A stretch of DNA of 64,000 bases, from assembly GCF_900129755.1 (NCBI RefSeq), contig NZ_FQWT01000003.1:186001-250000 (forward strand), written 5' to 3'. Position numbers and translations under genes: made by a program. Shown one piece after another: positions 18,062-26,745 of the stretch; position 1 is the stretch's first letter, and each line of letters starts with the position of its first letter. The notes under the pieces were generated by a model. It made no database searches and was not told where the DNA came from. It saw only the letters and a program-made list of their open reading frames with translations. The DNA comes from Chryseobacterium oranimense. Lineage in GTDB: Bacteria; Bacteroidota; Bacteroidia; Flavobacteriales; Weeksellaceae.

Positions 18062-18346
18062 ATCTTTGAGTTTTGTGGTTATATAAAATCCTTCAGAAGA
18101 AGTTTTATTATTTCAACATCAATTTCTATGAACTGTTGTTATTTTCAGTATTTGCAACTAAAATTTAAATGAATAGCATATCCTGCTGTTCAATATTATA
18201 CAGCAAAATTTGGATAGAATAATTTACCTAAAAGCCAAAAGCCTTTAACTGCCCTTACTGGGGTCTTAAGAATTGTGTTGAAACTTGCTATCTCAAATAT
18301 ACGCCTGAATAATTCACTTTTTTATGACCTTAATCATATAAATCGG

Positions 18347-18961
18347 CTAATAGAGAATTTTCCTGTTTTCTATGGTAATATTCCCTTCTTTTTCCATTTT
18401 TTTTAAAACTCTGATCACTGTTTCTACCCGGAGCCCCACCAGATTGGCTATCTGCTGTCTTGTAAGTTCTACATGGAAACAGTTGCTACAGTCTTCATCA
18501 TGGTAGCTCTTAAGGTAATCGAGGAGCCCGGTAAGCCTTGATACTGGGTTCAGGGATGCCATACTCTGCAGCATGATTGCTTTGAAATAAAGCCTTTGAG
18601 AAAGACATGCATTCATTTCCAAAGAAAGTTTGAGATCCGTTTTTATTAATTTCAGAAACTGATCTTTTGGAACCCTTATAATTTGTGAAGGGCTGATGCA
18701 CATTGCATTTGTCGGGTAAAACTTATCCAAAAAGAGCAGTGAATCCCCAAAGCTCTGTTTTCCTGCAAAAATATTATGGATGAATTCTTTTCCTTCATCG
18801 TCATAATTGTTAAGTTTCACTTTTCCTTCTATAATCTGGAAATAATAAAGGGCATGGTCTCCTTCCCTGTATATAAGTTCCCCTTTTTTATATTGCTTGA
18901 TCTCTCCTCCGTATGAATATAGCACCTCTTCGTCTATGTTCATGCAGCTTATTGTTTTCAT
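18347..18961 (-). CDS. Crp/Fnr family transcriptional regulator (copy A)
   Basis: A 204-residue protein (an alternative start at 18943 gives MNIDEEVLYS). The N-terminal cyclic-nucleotide-binding-like beta-barrel includes YREGDHALYYFQIIEGKVKL. The C-terminal winged HTH has LTRQQIANLVGLRVETVIRVLK. No Fnr-type cysteine cluster is seen. It is paralogous to the next gene upstream (shared KLNNY-DEGKEFI, QRLY, RLRVET-like blocks and RKILY end), from a tandem duplication. It is near the catalase operon and a candidate regulator of it. Confidence 0.88.
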   Translation of the reverse strand: MKTISCMNIDEEVLYSYGGEIKQYKKGELIYREGDHALYYFQIIEGKVKLNNYDDEGKEFIHNIFAGKQSFGDSLLFLDKFYPTNAMCISPSQIIRVPKDQFLKLIKTDLKLSLEMNACLSQRLYFKAIMLQSMASLNPVSRLTGLLDYLKSYHDEDCSNCFHVELTRQQIANLVGLRVETVIRVLKKMEKEGNITIENRKILY

Positions 18962-19019
18962 AAGTACTTCTTTAAATGTTCAATAAAAAATAGTGAAATT
19001 AATTATTGAAAACCACTTT

Positions 19020-19616
19020 TTAATATAAAATTTTTCGATCCCTGATCTGCACAATTTTATTTTTCTCCATATCCTTAATGGTTCTTATCGCCGTTTCTAC
19101 CCTTAATCCCGTAAGGCTGGCCATTTGCTGCCTTGTAAAAGGCACCATGAAAGAATAGGGACGCTCATCTTCATGAAAGCTTTTAAGATAATCCATTAAT
19201 CCTTTAAGCCTTACCATTGGGCTTTGGGAAGAAATATTCTGCATCATGACAAATTTGTAATACAGTCTTTGTGATAAAAAGCCACTGATTTCCATGCACA
19301 ATTCTGCAGATGAATTTAATAAGTTAAAAAAAGCAGACTTATGAAGCCTTAAAATGACACATTTGGTGAGTGCCTGGGCATTCACAGGGTAAGGCTTATT
19401 GATGAAAAGAATAGCCTCTCCGCAACTGTGACCTTCAGAAAGTATATTCTGTATAAACTCTTTCCCTTCGTCATTATAATTGTTTAGTTTCACCTCTCCC
19501 TGGGTGATCTGATAATAATACATCGGGGTTTCCCCTTCATTGAATAGATATTCCGAGGGTTTATAGTGTCTGATTTCCGCCCCCGCTGAATACAGAATGT
19601 TTTCGTCAATAACCAT
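19020..19616 (-). CDS. Crp/Fnr family transcriptional regulator (copy B)
   Basis: A 198-residue paralogue of the neighbouring Crp-like gene, with the same layout: sensory barrel (FNEGETPMYYYQITQGEVKL), dimer helix (FLSQRLYYKFVMMQ) and HTH (FTRQQMASLTGLRVETAIRTIK). It lies 58 bases upstream of copy A on the same strand. The ligand is unknown. The 291 bases upstream to the small lipoprotein hold no gene that I can see. Confidence 0.88.
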   Translation of the reverse strand: MVIDENILYSAGAEIRHYKPSEYLFNEGETPMYYYQITQGEVKLNNYNDEGKEFIQNILSEGHSCGEAILFINKPYPVNAQALTKCVILRLHKSAFFNLLNSSAELCMEISGFLSQRLYYKFVMMQNISSQSPMVRLKGLMDYLKSFHEDERPYSFMVPFTRQQMASLTGLRVETAIRTIKDMEKNKIVQIRDRKILY

Positions 19617-19863
19617 AATATTTTTTTATTTTTTAATCTTCTGTAAAACCAATCTTAGTAAAAAATATATTGGGAACGATTCCGTATGCTTATGCAAAAA
19701 TCGAGCCTTTACATTGTAAATAAGGTTAAAAATTTTAAAAAAATACAGCAATAATAACAAATTATTTAATTATCAGTACGATATCCATTTAATAACATAC
19801 AATATTTAAGGAATAATGTAAATACATGAAAAACCGATCCTGCCAGAAATCTGAAGGATACAA

Positions 19864-19888
19864 AAACCCGCTCCTAAAAAACGGGTTT
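19864..19888 (-). terminator. Terminator of the small lipoprotein gene
   Basis: AAACCCG (19864-19870) pairs with CGGGTTT (19882-19888). On the minus strand the stem is followed by a short T-rich stretch. Confidence 0.6.
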
Positions 19889-19907
19889 AAATCTATGACG
19901 GTAAAAC

Positions 19908-20129
19908 TTATTTTTTGGTTGTTCTCGCGGAATCCATTTTTCTTACACTTGCCGTATCACCGGTTCGCATAGTATCTGCAGGCATAGGATTAGCCGGAGC
20001 AGTCATGGTGTCTGAAGGCATTGTATCGACAACTGTACTGTCGGATACTGTTGTATTATCCACTTTGGTTTCCTTTTTACAACTTAATACGGTTAAGCCT
20101 AAAAGCATTAATAATAGGGTAAATTTCAT
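19908..20129 (-). CDS. Small Ser/Thr/Asp-rich lipoprotein
   Basis: A 73-residue protein with a signal peptide and lipobox LTVLSC (Cys17), followed by KKE. The mature part is low-complexity, with degenerate repeats of MPSDTM/MPADTM type. It is probably an outer-membrane or periplasmic lipoprotein. No fold or function is recognisable. It has its own terminator. Confidence 0.65.
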   Translation of the reverse strand: MKFTLLLMLLGLTVLSCKKETKVDNTTVSDSTVVDTMPSDTMTAPANPMPADTMRTGDTASVRKMDSARTTKK

Positions 20130-20212
20130 AATTTTATTTTTTGGTGTGGTTCAAAGGTAATCTATTCCATTTTGTAAAAACTATGATTTGAATCATAATC
20201 TTTTATTTTTAA

Positions 20213-21097
20213 TTATTTCACAAATTTTTTAGTTCCAGCGACACATAAAATAACTCCAATAGTAACAAACAGCATCCCGATACTCACCTGCTCATGGAGA
20301 AAGTAAGCGGCAAGACCAAGCCCGAAGAAAGGCTGCAAAAGCTGCAGCTGCCCTACTGTTGCAATACCACCCTGTGCCAGACCTTTATACCAAAAGATAA
20401 AACCTATGAACATACTGAAAAGAGAAATATAAGCCATGCCAAACCACCCCTGAAAACTTACCGTCTCAATATGCTCCGGAAAGTAAATAAAAAATAAAGG
20501 AATCATAACTGGCAGCGCCAATACCAAAGCCCAGGAAATTACCTGCCAGCCGCCTAATGTTTTAGACAGTTTCGCGCCCTCCGCATATCCCATACCACAT
20601 AAGATAACGGCAAGCAGCATAAGAATATCGCCTACCGGTGAAGCAGATATCCCTTGTGACACAGCATATCCGATAACTAAAAGGCTTCCTACTACCGAAA
20701 AAAACCAAAATACAGGATGAGGCCTTTCTCCACCACGGAAAACACCGAATACCGCAGTTGCCAGAGGAAGCATTCCCAGAAATACAATGGAATGAGCTGA
20801 AGTTAAATACTGAAGTGCCAGCGCAGAAAGAAGCGGAAAACCAATCACACAGCCTAAAGAAACCAAAGCTAAAGGAACCAGCTGTTCCTTGACAGGACGT
20901 TTTTCTTTGCCTATCCATAAAACGACAAAAGCAAGTATCCCTGCAATAGCGGCACGCACGATGGTGACAAAAATCGGGCTCATTTCCATTACCGCTAATT
21001 TGGTCGCTGGTAATCCGCCACTAAATAATACTACGCCAATAAAGCCGTTGATCCAGCCACTTATATTCTCATCTTTAGATATTTTTTCAGTTAGCAT
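20213..21097 (-). CDS. EamA/DMT family transporter
   Basis: A 294-residue protein with about ten hydrophobic segments and two EamA repeats: first half NGFIGVVLFSGGLPATKLAV, second half SPVGDILMLLAVILCGMGYA. It is an inner-membrane metabolite exporter of the drug/metabolite superfamily. It is divergent from the MocR-type regulator across 92 bases and is the likely target of that regulator. Substrate unknown. Confidence 0.88.
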   Translation of the reverse strand: MLTEKISKDENISGWINGFIGVVLFSGGLPATKLAVMEMSPIFVTIVRAAIAGILAFVVLWIGKEKRPVKEQLVPLALVSLGCVIGFPLLSALALQYLTSAHSIVFLGMLPLATAVFGVFRGGERPHPVFWFFSVVGSLLVIGYAVSQGISASPVGDILMLLAVILCGMGYAEGAKLSKTLGGWQVISWALVLALPVMIPLFFIYFPEHIETVSFQGWFGMAYISLFSMFIGFIFWYKGLAQGGIATVGQLQLLQPFFGLGLAAYFLHEQVSIGMLFVTIGVILCVAGTKKFVK

Positions 21098-21161
21098 TCT
21101 TATATTTTTTTAATTACTCAAAATTAGAAAGGAGAAACGGATAAACACAGTCTCAGTTTTG

Positions 21162-21169
21162 TATATTTG
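21162..21169 (+). promoter_or_regulatory. -7 box upstream of the MocR-type gene
   Basis: TATATTTG matches the Bacteroidota -7 consensus and lies 20 bases before the start codon, in the divergent intergenic region. Confidence 0.45.
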
Positions 21170-21189
21170 CATGAGCACAGTTTAGAAAA

Positions 21190-22602
21190 ATGAGTAAAGA
21201 ATTTATATATACAGAAATTGCTGACGGAATTGCTTCCCAGATCAGAAACGGTGTATTGAAAGCCGGTGACAGGCTCCCTTCCGTGAGAATGATGTGCCAG
21301 GAACACCAGGTAAGCATGAATACGGCAAAACGGGTTTTCCTGGAGCTTGAATCCCAGTCTTTAATTGAATCCAAGCCCCAGTCAGGATATTTTGTCAGCA
21401 GACTGATGTCTGTAAAGCTTCCCCTTCCTGAAATAAGCCGCCCCTCACTGATTGCCAATAATGATGAGCCGGATGAACTGATCAGCAAAGTATATGAAAA
21501 CATGGGCAAAAAAGGGATTACCTTTTTCTCTATAGGAATTCCTTCAGGAGATCTTCTGCCACAGGCTAAATTAAAAAAAGAGATCATCAATGCCACCCGT
21601 GAACTGAAAGAAGGCGGAACTGAATATGAAGAACTGCAGGGTAACTTAAAACTGAGAAGAATGATTGCTGTGAGATCGTTACAATGGGGAGGCAATCTCA
21701 GCGAAAATGATTTGGTTACTACAAACGGCGGAATGAATGCACTCTCTTTCTGCCTTATGGCCCTTGGAAAACCAGGCGATACGATTGCCATTGAAAGCCC
21801 TTGCTATCCGGGTATCCTTCAGCTTGCCAATGGATTGGGACTGAATGTTCTTGAACTCCCCACCCACCCGACTACAGGAATTGAAATTGATGCACTGAGA
21901 AGAGTAATTCCGCAAATTAACCTGTGTCTGCTGATTCCTAATTTCAACTCACCGCTGGGAAGCTGTATGCCGGATGAGAATAAAAAAGAAATTGTAAGAA
22001 TCCTTTCTGAAAACAATATCCCTTTAATAGAAGATGATGTATACGGGGATCTTTATTTTGGTTCCAGCCGTCCGAAATGCTGTAAATCTTTTGATAAGGA
22101 TGGAAATGTACTGTATTGCAGCTCAATCTCGAAAACTTTGGCTCCGGGGTACCGTGTAGGATGGATTGCTCCTGGAAAATACAAGGATAAGGTGATGAAA
22201 CTTAAGTTGCTTCATTCTACTTCATCCATTTCTATCGTTAATGAAGCAGTGGCGAATTTCCTTAAATCCGGACGCTATGAAAAGCATCTTCAGCAAATGC
22301 GCCGGGCACTTCAGAATAATTACCAGAATTATGTGCAGACCATTGCAGACTACTTTCCTGAAGGCACAAAAACAAGCCGCCCGCAGGGAGGTCTTTCCCT
22401 ATGGGTGGAATTTGATAAAGGCATCCGTACTACTGAGCTTTACGATCTGGCTATCAAACAAAATATAAGTATAGCACCCGGCAGGATGTTTACCCTTCAG
22501 AATCAGTTTGAAAACTGTATGCGCTTATGTATCGGCCTTCCCTGGACGGAAGAAACAAAATTATGTTTGCAGCAGGTTGGAAATCTGGCCAAAAAGATCT
22601 GA
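21190..22602 (+). CDS. MocR-type regulator (GntR HTH fused to aminotransferase domain)
   Basis: A 470-residue protein. The N-terminal GntR winged HTH covers about 1-70 (IADGIASQIRNGVLKAGDRLPS). The rest is a fold-type I aminotransferase domain. The PLP lysine is in SSISKTLAPGYRVGWI, and the Asp contact is in PLIEDDVYGDLYF. MocR proteins sense PLP or amino compounds and control adjacent transporter or synthesis genes. The divergent EamA exporter is the likely target. Confidence 0.9.
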   Translation: MSKEFIYTEIADGIASQIRNGVLKAGDRLPSVRMMCQEHQVSMNTAKRVFLELESQSLIESKPQSGYFVSRLMSVKLPLPEISRPSLIANNDEPDELISKVYENMGKKGITFFSIGIPSGDLLPQAKLKKEIINATRELKEGGTEYEELQGNLKLRRMIAVRSLQWGGNLSENDLVTTNGGMNALSFCLMALGKPGDTIAIESPCYPGILQLANGLGLNVLELPTHPTTGIEIDALRRVIPQINLCLLIPNFNSPLGSCMPDENKKEIVRILSENNIPLIEDDVYGDLYFGSSRPKCCKSFDKDGNVLYCSSISKTLAPGYRVGWIAPGKYKDKVMKLKLLHSTSSISIVNEAVANFLKSGRYEKHLQQMRRALQNNYQNYVQTIADYFPEGTKTSRPQGGLSLWVEFDKGIRTTELYDLAIKQNISIAPGRMFTLQNQFENCMRLCIGLPWTEETKLCLQQVGNLAKKI

Positions 22603-22604
22603 TC

Positions 22605-23198
22605 TTATCTGTCTGGAACAAAGTTCTTGCGGGCCAGTTCTTTTCTTACCCTGCTCAGGCTTTCCGGGGTGATGCCGAGATAAGAGGCAATCATCCATTG
22701 CGGAACTCTCAGAAGCAGATCAGGATACATCTTGATAAACTTCATATACCTTTCTTCCGCAGTCTCACCCAATAAAGAATTGATCCTGTTTTGAAGACTT
22801 CTGATATGCTTCTGCAAAAGAAAGTCACTTCTTTCGATACTGTTAGGAAATTGTTCTACCAGTTTATTGAAGAAGTCGGGATGAAGAAACAGAACTTCCG
22901 TATCTTCCACCGCTTCTATATAATAAATAGATTTTTCGTTAAAGTAAAGACTGCTGCGGTCAGAAATGAGCCAGCTTTCAGGCGCAAACTGTATGATATG
23001 CTCTTTTCCGTTTTTATCAATGGAATACATTTTCAGCAATCCTTTTTCTACAAAGAATATGTACCTGCATATTTCACCATACTGTAAAAGAAACTGATTT
23101 TTAGGAATTTTCTTTACTTCATAGTGTAAGCTGCACGTGTTCACTTTTTCAATAGGAACATTAAGTACTTTAGCTAGATAAGTGTTTATATTCTTCAT
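22605..23198 (-). CDS. Crp/Fnr family transcriptional regulator
   Basis: A 197-residue protein. The cNMP-binding-like barrel includes YGEICRYIFFVEKGLLKMY, and the C-terminal HTH has VPQWMIASYLGITPESLSRVRKEL. It belongs to the Bacteroidota Crp-like group and is distinct from the tandem pair at 18-19.6 kb. It overlaps the end of ytxJ by one base, making it the last gene of the bacillithiol-linked operon. Confidence 0.88.
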   Translation of the reverse strand: MKNINTYLAKVLNVPIEKVNTCSLHYEVKKIPKNQFLLQYGEICRYIFFVEKGLLKMYSIDKNGKEHIIQFAPESWLISDRSSLYFNEKSIYYIEAVEDTEVLFLHPDFFNKLVEQFPNSIERSDFLLQKHIRSLQNRINSLLGETAEERYMKFIKMYPDLLLRVPQWMIASYLGITPESLSRVRKELARKNFVPDR

Positions 23199-23578
23199 TA
23201 TGTGATCTGGCTTGTGGATATATCTTCATGAGATGCGCTGTTGATGACTTTTCCGTCTTCTATTACAATCAACTGCGGACTCTCATGCCTGATTCCAAGG
23301 TTTTCAGATATTTTATTTGAAATCAGTCTGTGTTGAAGCAAATCTAAGTAATATAATTCCACTTTATGATCTAAATTATCTATTTCTTTTTCAAAATTTC
23401 TCAATACAGTTTTGCTGATGAAGCATCGTGTTGAATGTTTGAAAATAGCAATTTTATGGTGATAGGAATTTTCAATCGCTTTGGCCAGATCTTCCTCAGT
23501 TTCCATATTTTTCCAGAAAGATTCACGCTCAGGTTTTTGATTTTCTTTTCCTCCGAATATTTTATCAAAAAAACTCAT
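23198..23578 (-). CDS. ytxJ: Bacillithiol system thioredoxin-like protein YtxJ
   Basis: A 126-residue protein with the family signature FKHSTRCFISKTVL, a CxxS-type redox motif, and a thioredoxin-like fold (YYLDLLQHRLISNKISENLG, SPQLIVIEDGKV). YtxJ-like proteins are thought to be monothiol debacillithiolating enzymes. It overlaps the DUF1569 gene by 4 bases and the Crp-like gene by 1, in a four-gene operon. Confidence 0.87.
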   Translation of the reverse strand: MSFFDKIFGGKENQKPERESFWKNMETEEDLAKAIENSYHHKIAIFKHSTRCFISKTVLRNFEKEIDNLDHKVELYYLDLLQHRLISNKISENLGIRHESPQLIVIEDGKVINSASHEDISTSQIT

Positions 23579-24036
23579 AGATTAAATTGTTTTAAATGGT
23601 GATCCAGATGTTTATACTCTAAAAATCCCCAGTCTTTTTCAGTCATTTTCCCGAATAATTTGTGGCGCTCCGGAAGATTCTGATTCTCAGATAGGGTCCG
23701 GAAAGCTTTCATTGTATTCAGCAGATTGGTTTTCGATTCATCAAAATCACATTCAAAATTAACGATTAGTTTTTGAAAAGTAGGCATTTTTGGGGGAATT
23801 CCATTATTAAAGATCCGCATTTCCACTTTGGTTATCACTCCTATTGTTCTGAAAAGGATATTAATTTCCGGAAGTTCAACTTGCCTTAAAGCCACCTGTA
23901 GCACCAGGTCGCAGTGTTTCAGCATCTGTGAAGCGGTCATCTTTCCCCATCTTCGAGGAGCATTTTCAGTAAGCAGAGAAATTCTGTGAATAATTTCCTC
24001 AAAATAAACCGGATTATGCAGGCTTTTCCTTACCAC
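23575..24036 (-). CDS. DUF1569 (DinB-like) protein
   Basis: A 153-residue protein. APRRWGKMTASQMLKHCDLV and the C-terminal HLDHHLKQFNL place it in DUF1569, a relative of the DinB/YfiT four-helix metalloprotein superfamily. The His residues in LKHCD and HLDHH could bind metal. It overlaps both neighbours by a few bases (YfiT-like upstream, YtxJ downstream), which suggests a shared thiol-transfer role. That role is inferred from context. Confidence 0.8.
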   Translation of the reverse strand: MVRKSLHNPVYFEEIIHRISLLTENAPRRWGKMTASQMLKHCDLVLQVALRQVELPEINILFRTIGVITKVEMRIFNNGIPPKMPTFQKLIVNFECDFDESKTNLLNTMKAFRTLSENQNLPERHKLFGKMTEKDWGFLEYKHLDHHLKQFNL

Positions 24037-24566
24037 CCCTTTTCTTTCTTCAGATTTTCAATGTGAGCAAAATGATGATTACAATGCCAGACATACATCG
24101 CGAGATAGCTTCTCAGGTCGTAATCGCGGTTTTGTTCAGGGTGATGAAAAGTTCTTTCAAATTGTTTATTGGTAAGGCTTTTAAGCAGGGCAGCCCATCT
24201 TTGATGAGTCCCTTTTATCATTCTCATGGCAGGTTTTATGGGCATATTTACGCTGTCCTGAAGCTCTGCCCATTTGGCCTCGTCATAAGGTCTTATGGTA
24301 GGATTTTCCTCCGTTAATGCCAGTTTAAGACGAATAAAGCTGTTGATATGGCTGTCCGCAATATGATTCACAAGCTGCCGTACCGTCCATCCTCCTTCTC
24401 TGTAAGGGGTATCCGGCTGATCATCCGAGAAGTATTCTATTAGGTTTTTAAGCTTTTCCGGAAAGTTTTTGATGACTTTTATATATTCATCAAGTTTGAT
24501 ATCACAAATATTATCAGGCTGCTGGTATTCACCGATAGGAAATTTTTTCTGCTCTAAATTGCTCAT
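24030..24566 (-). CDS. YfiT/BstA family bacillithiol S-transferase-like protein
   Basis: A 178-residue DinB-superfamily protein. FPIGEYQQPDNI at the start, GGWTVRQLVNHIADSHINSF and the C-terminal WHCNHHFAHI provide the three-His metal site of YfiT-like bacillithiol transferases. It probably conjugates bacillithiol to electrophiles. It is the first gene of an overlapping four-gene operon with DUF1569, YtxJ and a Crp-like regulator. Confidence 0.87.
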   Translation of the reverse strand: MSNLEQKKFPIGEYQQPDNICDIKLDEYIKVIKNFPEKLKNLIEYFSDDQPDTPYREGGWTVRQLVNHIADSHINSFIRLKLALTEENPTIRPYDEAKWAELQDSVNMPIKPAMRMIKGTHQRWAALLKSLTNKQFERTFHHPEQNRDYDLRSYLAMYVWHCNHHFAHIENLKKEKGW

Positions 24567-24680
24567 TGGAATAGGTTTAATTTTTGGATAGTTTTTAAAT
24601 GATCAGGCTCGTAAATTTATCAAAAATTCAAGAATCTGAAATGAAGAAAGCATTAATTGTACACAGAAAATTCTATTGAA

Positions 24681-24706
24681 AAAGCTTCAATCCTGAAATT
24701 GAAGCT
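24681..24706 (-). terminator. Terminator of the RNA helicase gene
   Basis: AGCTTCAAT (24683-24691) pairs with ATTGAAGCT (24698-24706). On the minus strand the stem is followed by TTTTCAAT. Confidence 0.6.
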
Positions 24707-24726
24707 CTTATTATTTTATTTACAGG

Positions 24727-25869
24727 CTAATAACCATGCAAGTTAATGCCTTCCGTTCTCTGGAGTGTTACTTTTTTACCCATTTTCTTTTGGATCACCC
24801 TGAAATGCTGCAGTTCATCGTCCGTCAGAATACTGATAGCCGTTCCTTTTTCGTTGGCACGGCCAGTTCTTCCGATACGGTGAATATAATCCAAAGGAGA
24901 ACGCGGAAGTTCGTAATTGATGACACAAGGTAAAGATTCAATATGGATTCCACGGCCAATTAAATCGGTTGCCACTAAAATCTGAGCGCCGTTTACTTTA
25001 AATTCTTCTAAATTATTCCTTCGGGCTCCCTGGGATTTCTGACTGTGAATGGCTACTGCTTTTATTTTATTCTTTTTAAGCTTTTCTACCAGATTATCTG
25101 CCGATCTTGTAGATGAAACAAATATAAGCGCTTTTTCAACTTTCTTTTCTTTAATCAGGTAACGTAAAAAAGGCCCTTTATTTTCTGGAGAGACATGATA
25201 GGCCAGCTGCTCGATATTATCAATCTCAACTTCTTCTTTTTTAATTTCAATGATTACAGGATTGATGGCTAACCGTTCTTTCATTTCAGAAACCTTATCA
25301 TTTAAAGTTGCTGAAAAAAGAGTGGTTTGCTTTACAACTGGCATCAGAGTGAAAAGTTTATTCATTTCTTCACCAAAGCCTAATTGAAACATTTTGTCCG
25401 CCTCATCAATGACCAGATGCTGAATTCCCGAAATACTCAATGCATTATGATCAATTAAGTCCAGCAAACGGCCGGGCGTTGCAATAAGAACCTCCACCCC
25501 AAACATTCCTTTCATCTGCGGATTGATAGAAACCCCGCCATAAACCGCCATTGTACGGATTTCACGTTTTAAATTTCCTGTGAAAGCTCTGAAAACTTCA
25601 TCAATCTGAATGGCTAATTCACGGGTAGGAACCAATATTAAAACCTGAACATTCCGGTCCTTTTTAACTTCCGAGTTTTGTAGTTTTTCCAGAATAGGCA
25701 TCACAAAACAGGCTGTCTTTCCGGAACCCGTCTGTGCAATTCCCATCAGATCTTTTCCCTGCAGAATAACAGGAACAGCCTTCTCCTGAATAGGAAAAGG
25801 TTTCAGATAGCCTAATTTGTTGACAGAACGAATAATATGGTGTGATAATCCTAAAGATTCAAATGACAT
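24727..25869 (-). CDS. DEAD-box RNA helicase (RhlE-like)
   Basis: A 380-residue protein. The Q motif is LGYLKPFPIQEKAVP, Walker A is AQTGSGKTA, motif Ib is TPGRL, and then come DEAD (VIDEADKMF), SAT (FSATL) and HRIGRTGR. It has the minimal DEAD-box core with little C-terminal extension (ends RTEGINLHGY). It remodels RNA or RNPs, probably in ribosome assembly or cold adaptation. It is monocistronic. Confidence 0.92.
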   Translation of the reverse strand: MSFESLGLSHHIIRSVNKLGYLKPFPIQEKAVPVILQGKDLMGIAQTGSGKTACFVMPILEKLQNSEVKKDRNVQVLILVPTRELAIQIDEVFRAFTGNLKREIRTMAVYGGVSINPQMKGMFGVEVLIATPGRLLDLIDHNALSISGIQHLVIDEADKMFQLGFGEEMNKLFTLMPVVKQTTLFSATLNDKVSEMKERLAINPVIIEIKKEEVEIDNIEQLAYHVSPENKGPFLRYLIKEKKVEKALIFVSSTRSADNLVEKLKKNKIKAVAIHSQKSQGARRNNLEEFKVNGAQILVATDLIGRGIHIESLPCVINYELPRSPLDYIHRIGRTGRANEKGTAISILTDDELQHFRVIQKKMGKKVTLQRTEGINLHGY

Positions 25870-26038
25870 AAAATATTTATTTACTGCAAAGATAAGCTAT
25901 TGTATCTGGTATAGCCTTACCCTAATGCTGTAAACAGTTTAATGATTTCTTTCAGAAAAAAAATATTGCCGATTTGGCCGATAATTTATTTTTGGACAGT
26001 TTTTTGAGTAATTTTATCAAAATTCGAGAAATCTAAAT

Positions 26039-26644
26039 ATGAAAAAAGCGTTAATAATCGTAGATGTACAGAATGATTTCTGTGAAGGCGGTGCATTAGC
26101 AGTTCCGGAAGCCAACGAGGTCATTCCTTACATTAATCTTCTGATGGAAGAAAATGAATACGATCAGATCGTTCTCACCCAGGACTGGCACCCGGCCGAC
26201 CATAAAAGCTTTGCCAGCAATAACAACAGAAAAGTAGGCGAAAGTATCATCCTGAACGGGGTTCCGCAGTTTATGTGGCCGGATCATTGTGTACAGGGAA
26301 CTTTCGGGGCAGAGTTCCATAAAGACCTGAACAGGGATAAGGTAACCCACATTATTCAGAAAGGGAAAAATACAGAGATCGACAGCTACAGCGGATTTCA
26401 GGATAATAACCACTTTATGAAAACCGGGCTGGACGATTTTCTGAAGTATCATGATATCCAGCTTGTTGAAGTAGTCGGCCTTGCTCTGGATTACTGTGTG
26501 AAATTTACCTGCCAGGATGCAGTGGCCAATGGTTATATCACTTGTCTCCATTTCAACGGGACAAAAGCAGTGAATGTAAAACCCGATAATGGCAGAGATG
26601 CTATTTATGACCTGATCCAGAAAGGAGTTACAGTTTTAGGGTAA
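26039..26644 (+). CDS. pncA: Nicotinamidase/pyrazinamidase PncA
   Basis: A 201-residue cysteine hydrolase. Asp9 lies in IIVDVQNDF. The metal site is TQDWHPADHKSF, the lysine is in IQKGKN, and the nucleophile Cys is in VVGLALDYCVKFT. It converts nicotinamide to nicotinate in NAD salvage. It stands alone, between a divergent helicase and a convergent pseudouridine synthase, and ends at a strong shared terminator. Confidence 0.93.
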   Translation: MKKALIIVDVQNDFCEGGALAVPEANEVIPYINLLMEENEYDQIVLTQDWHPADHKSFASNNNRKVGESIILNGVPQFMWPDHCVQGTFGAEFHKDLNRDKVTHIIQKGKNTEIDSYSGFQDNNHFMKTGLDDFLKYHDIQLVEVVGLALDYCVKFTCQDAVANGYITCLHFNGTKAVNVKPDNGRDAIYDLIQKGVTVLG

Positions 26645-26674
26645 AATATAAAAAGTTTGATAAAAATCTTAAAC

Positions 26675-26708
26675 AAAAAAGGCGCAGAAATAAATTTCTG
26701 CGCCTTTT
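26675..26708. terminator. Strong bidirectional terminator
   Basis: GGCGCAGAAAT (26681-26691) pairs perfectly with ATTTCTGCGCC (26694-26704), with six A before and four T after. It serves the convergent pncA and rluB genes. Confidence 0.85.
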
Positions 26709-26745
26709 AAATTATACTTTCTTAAGCGATTAAAAACTGAGTTTA

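Noticed and set aside
21153..21791. 212-residue minus-strand ORF opposite the MocR-type gene
   Set aside because: A shadow frame of a well-supported aminotransferase-regulator gene, with no recognisable motif.
26096..26551. 151-residue minus-strand ORF opposite pncA
   Set aside because: Shadow of pncA, whose catalytic motifs are all in the plus frame.
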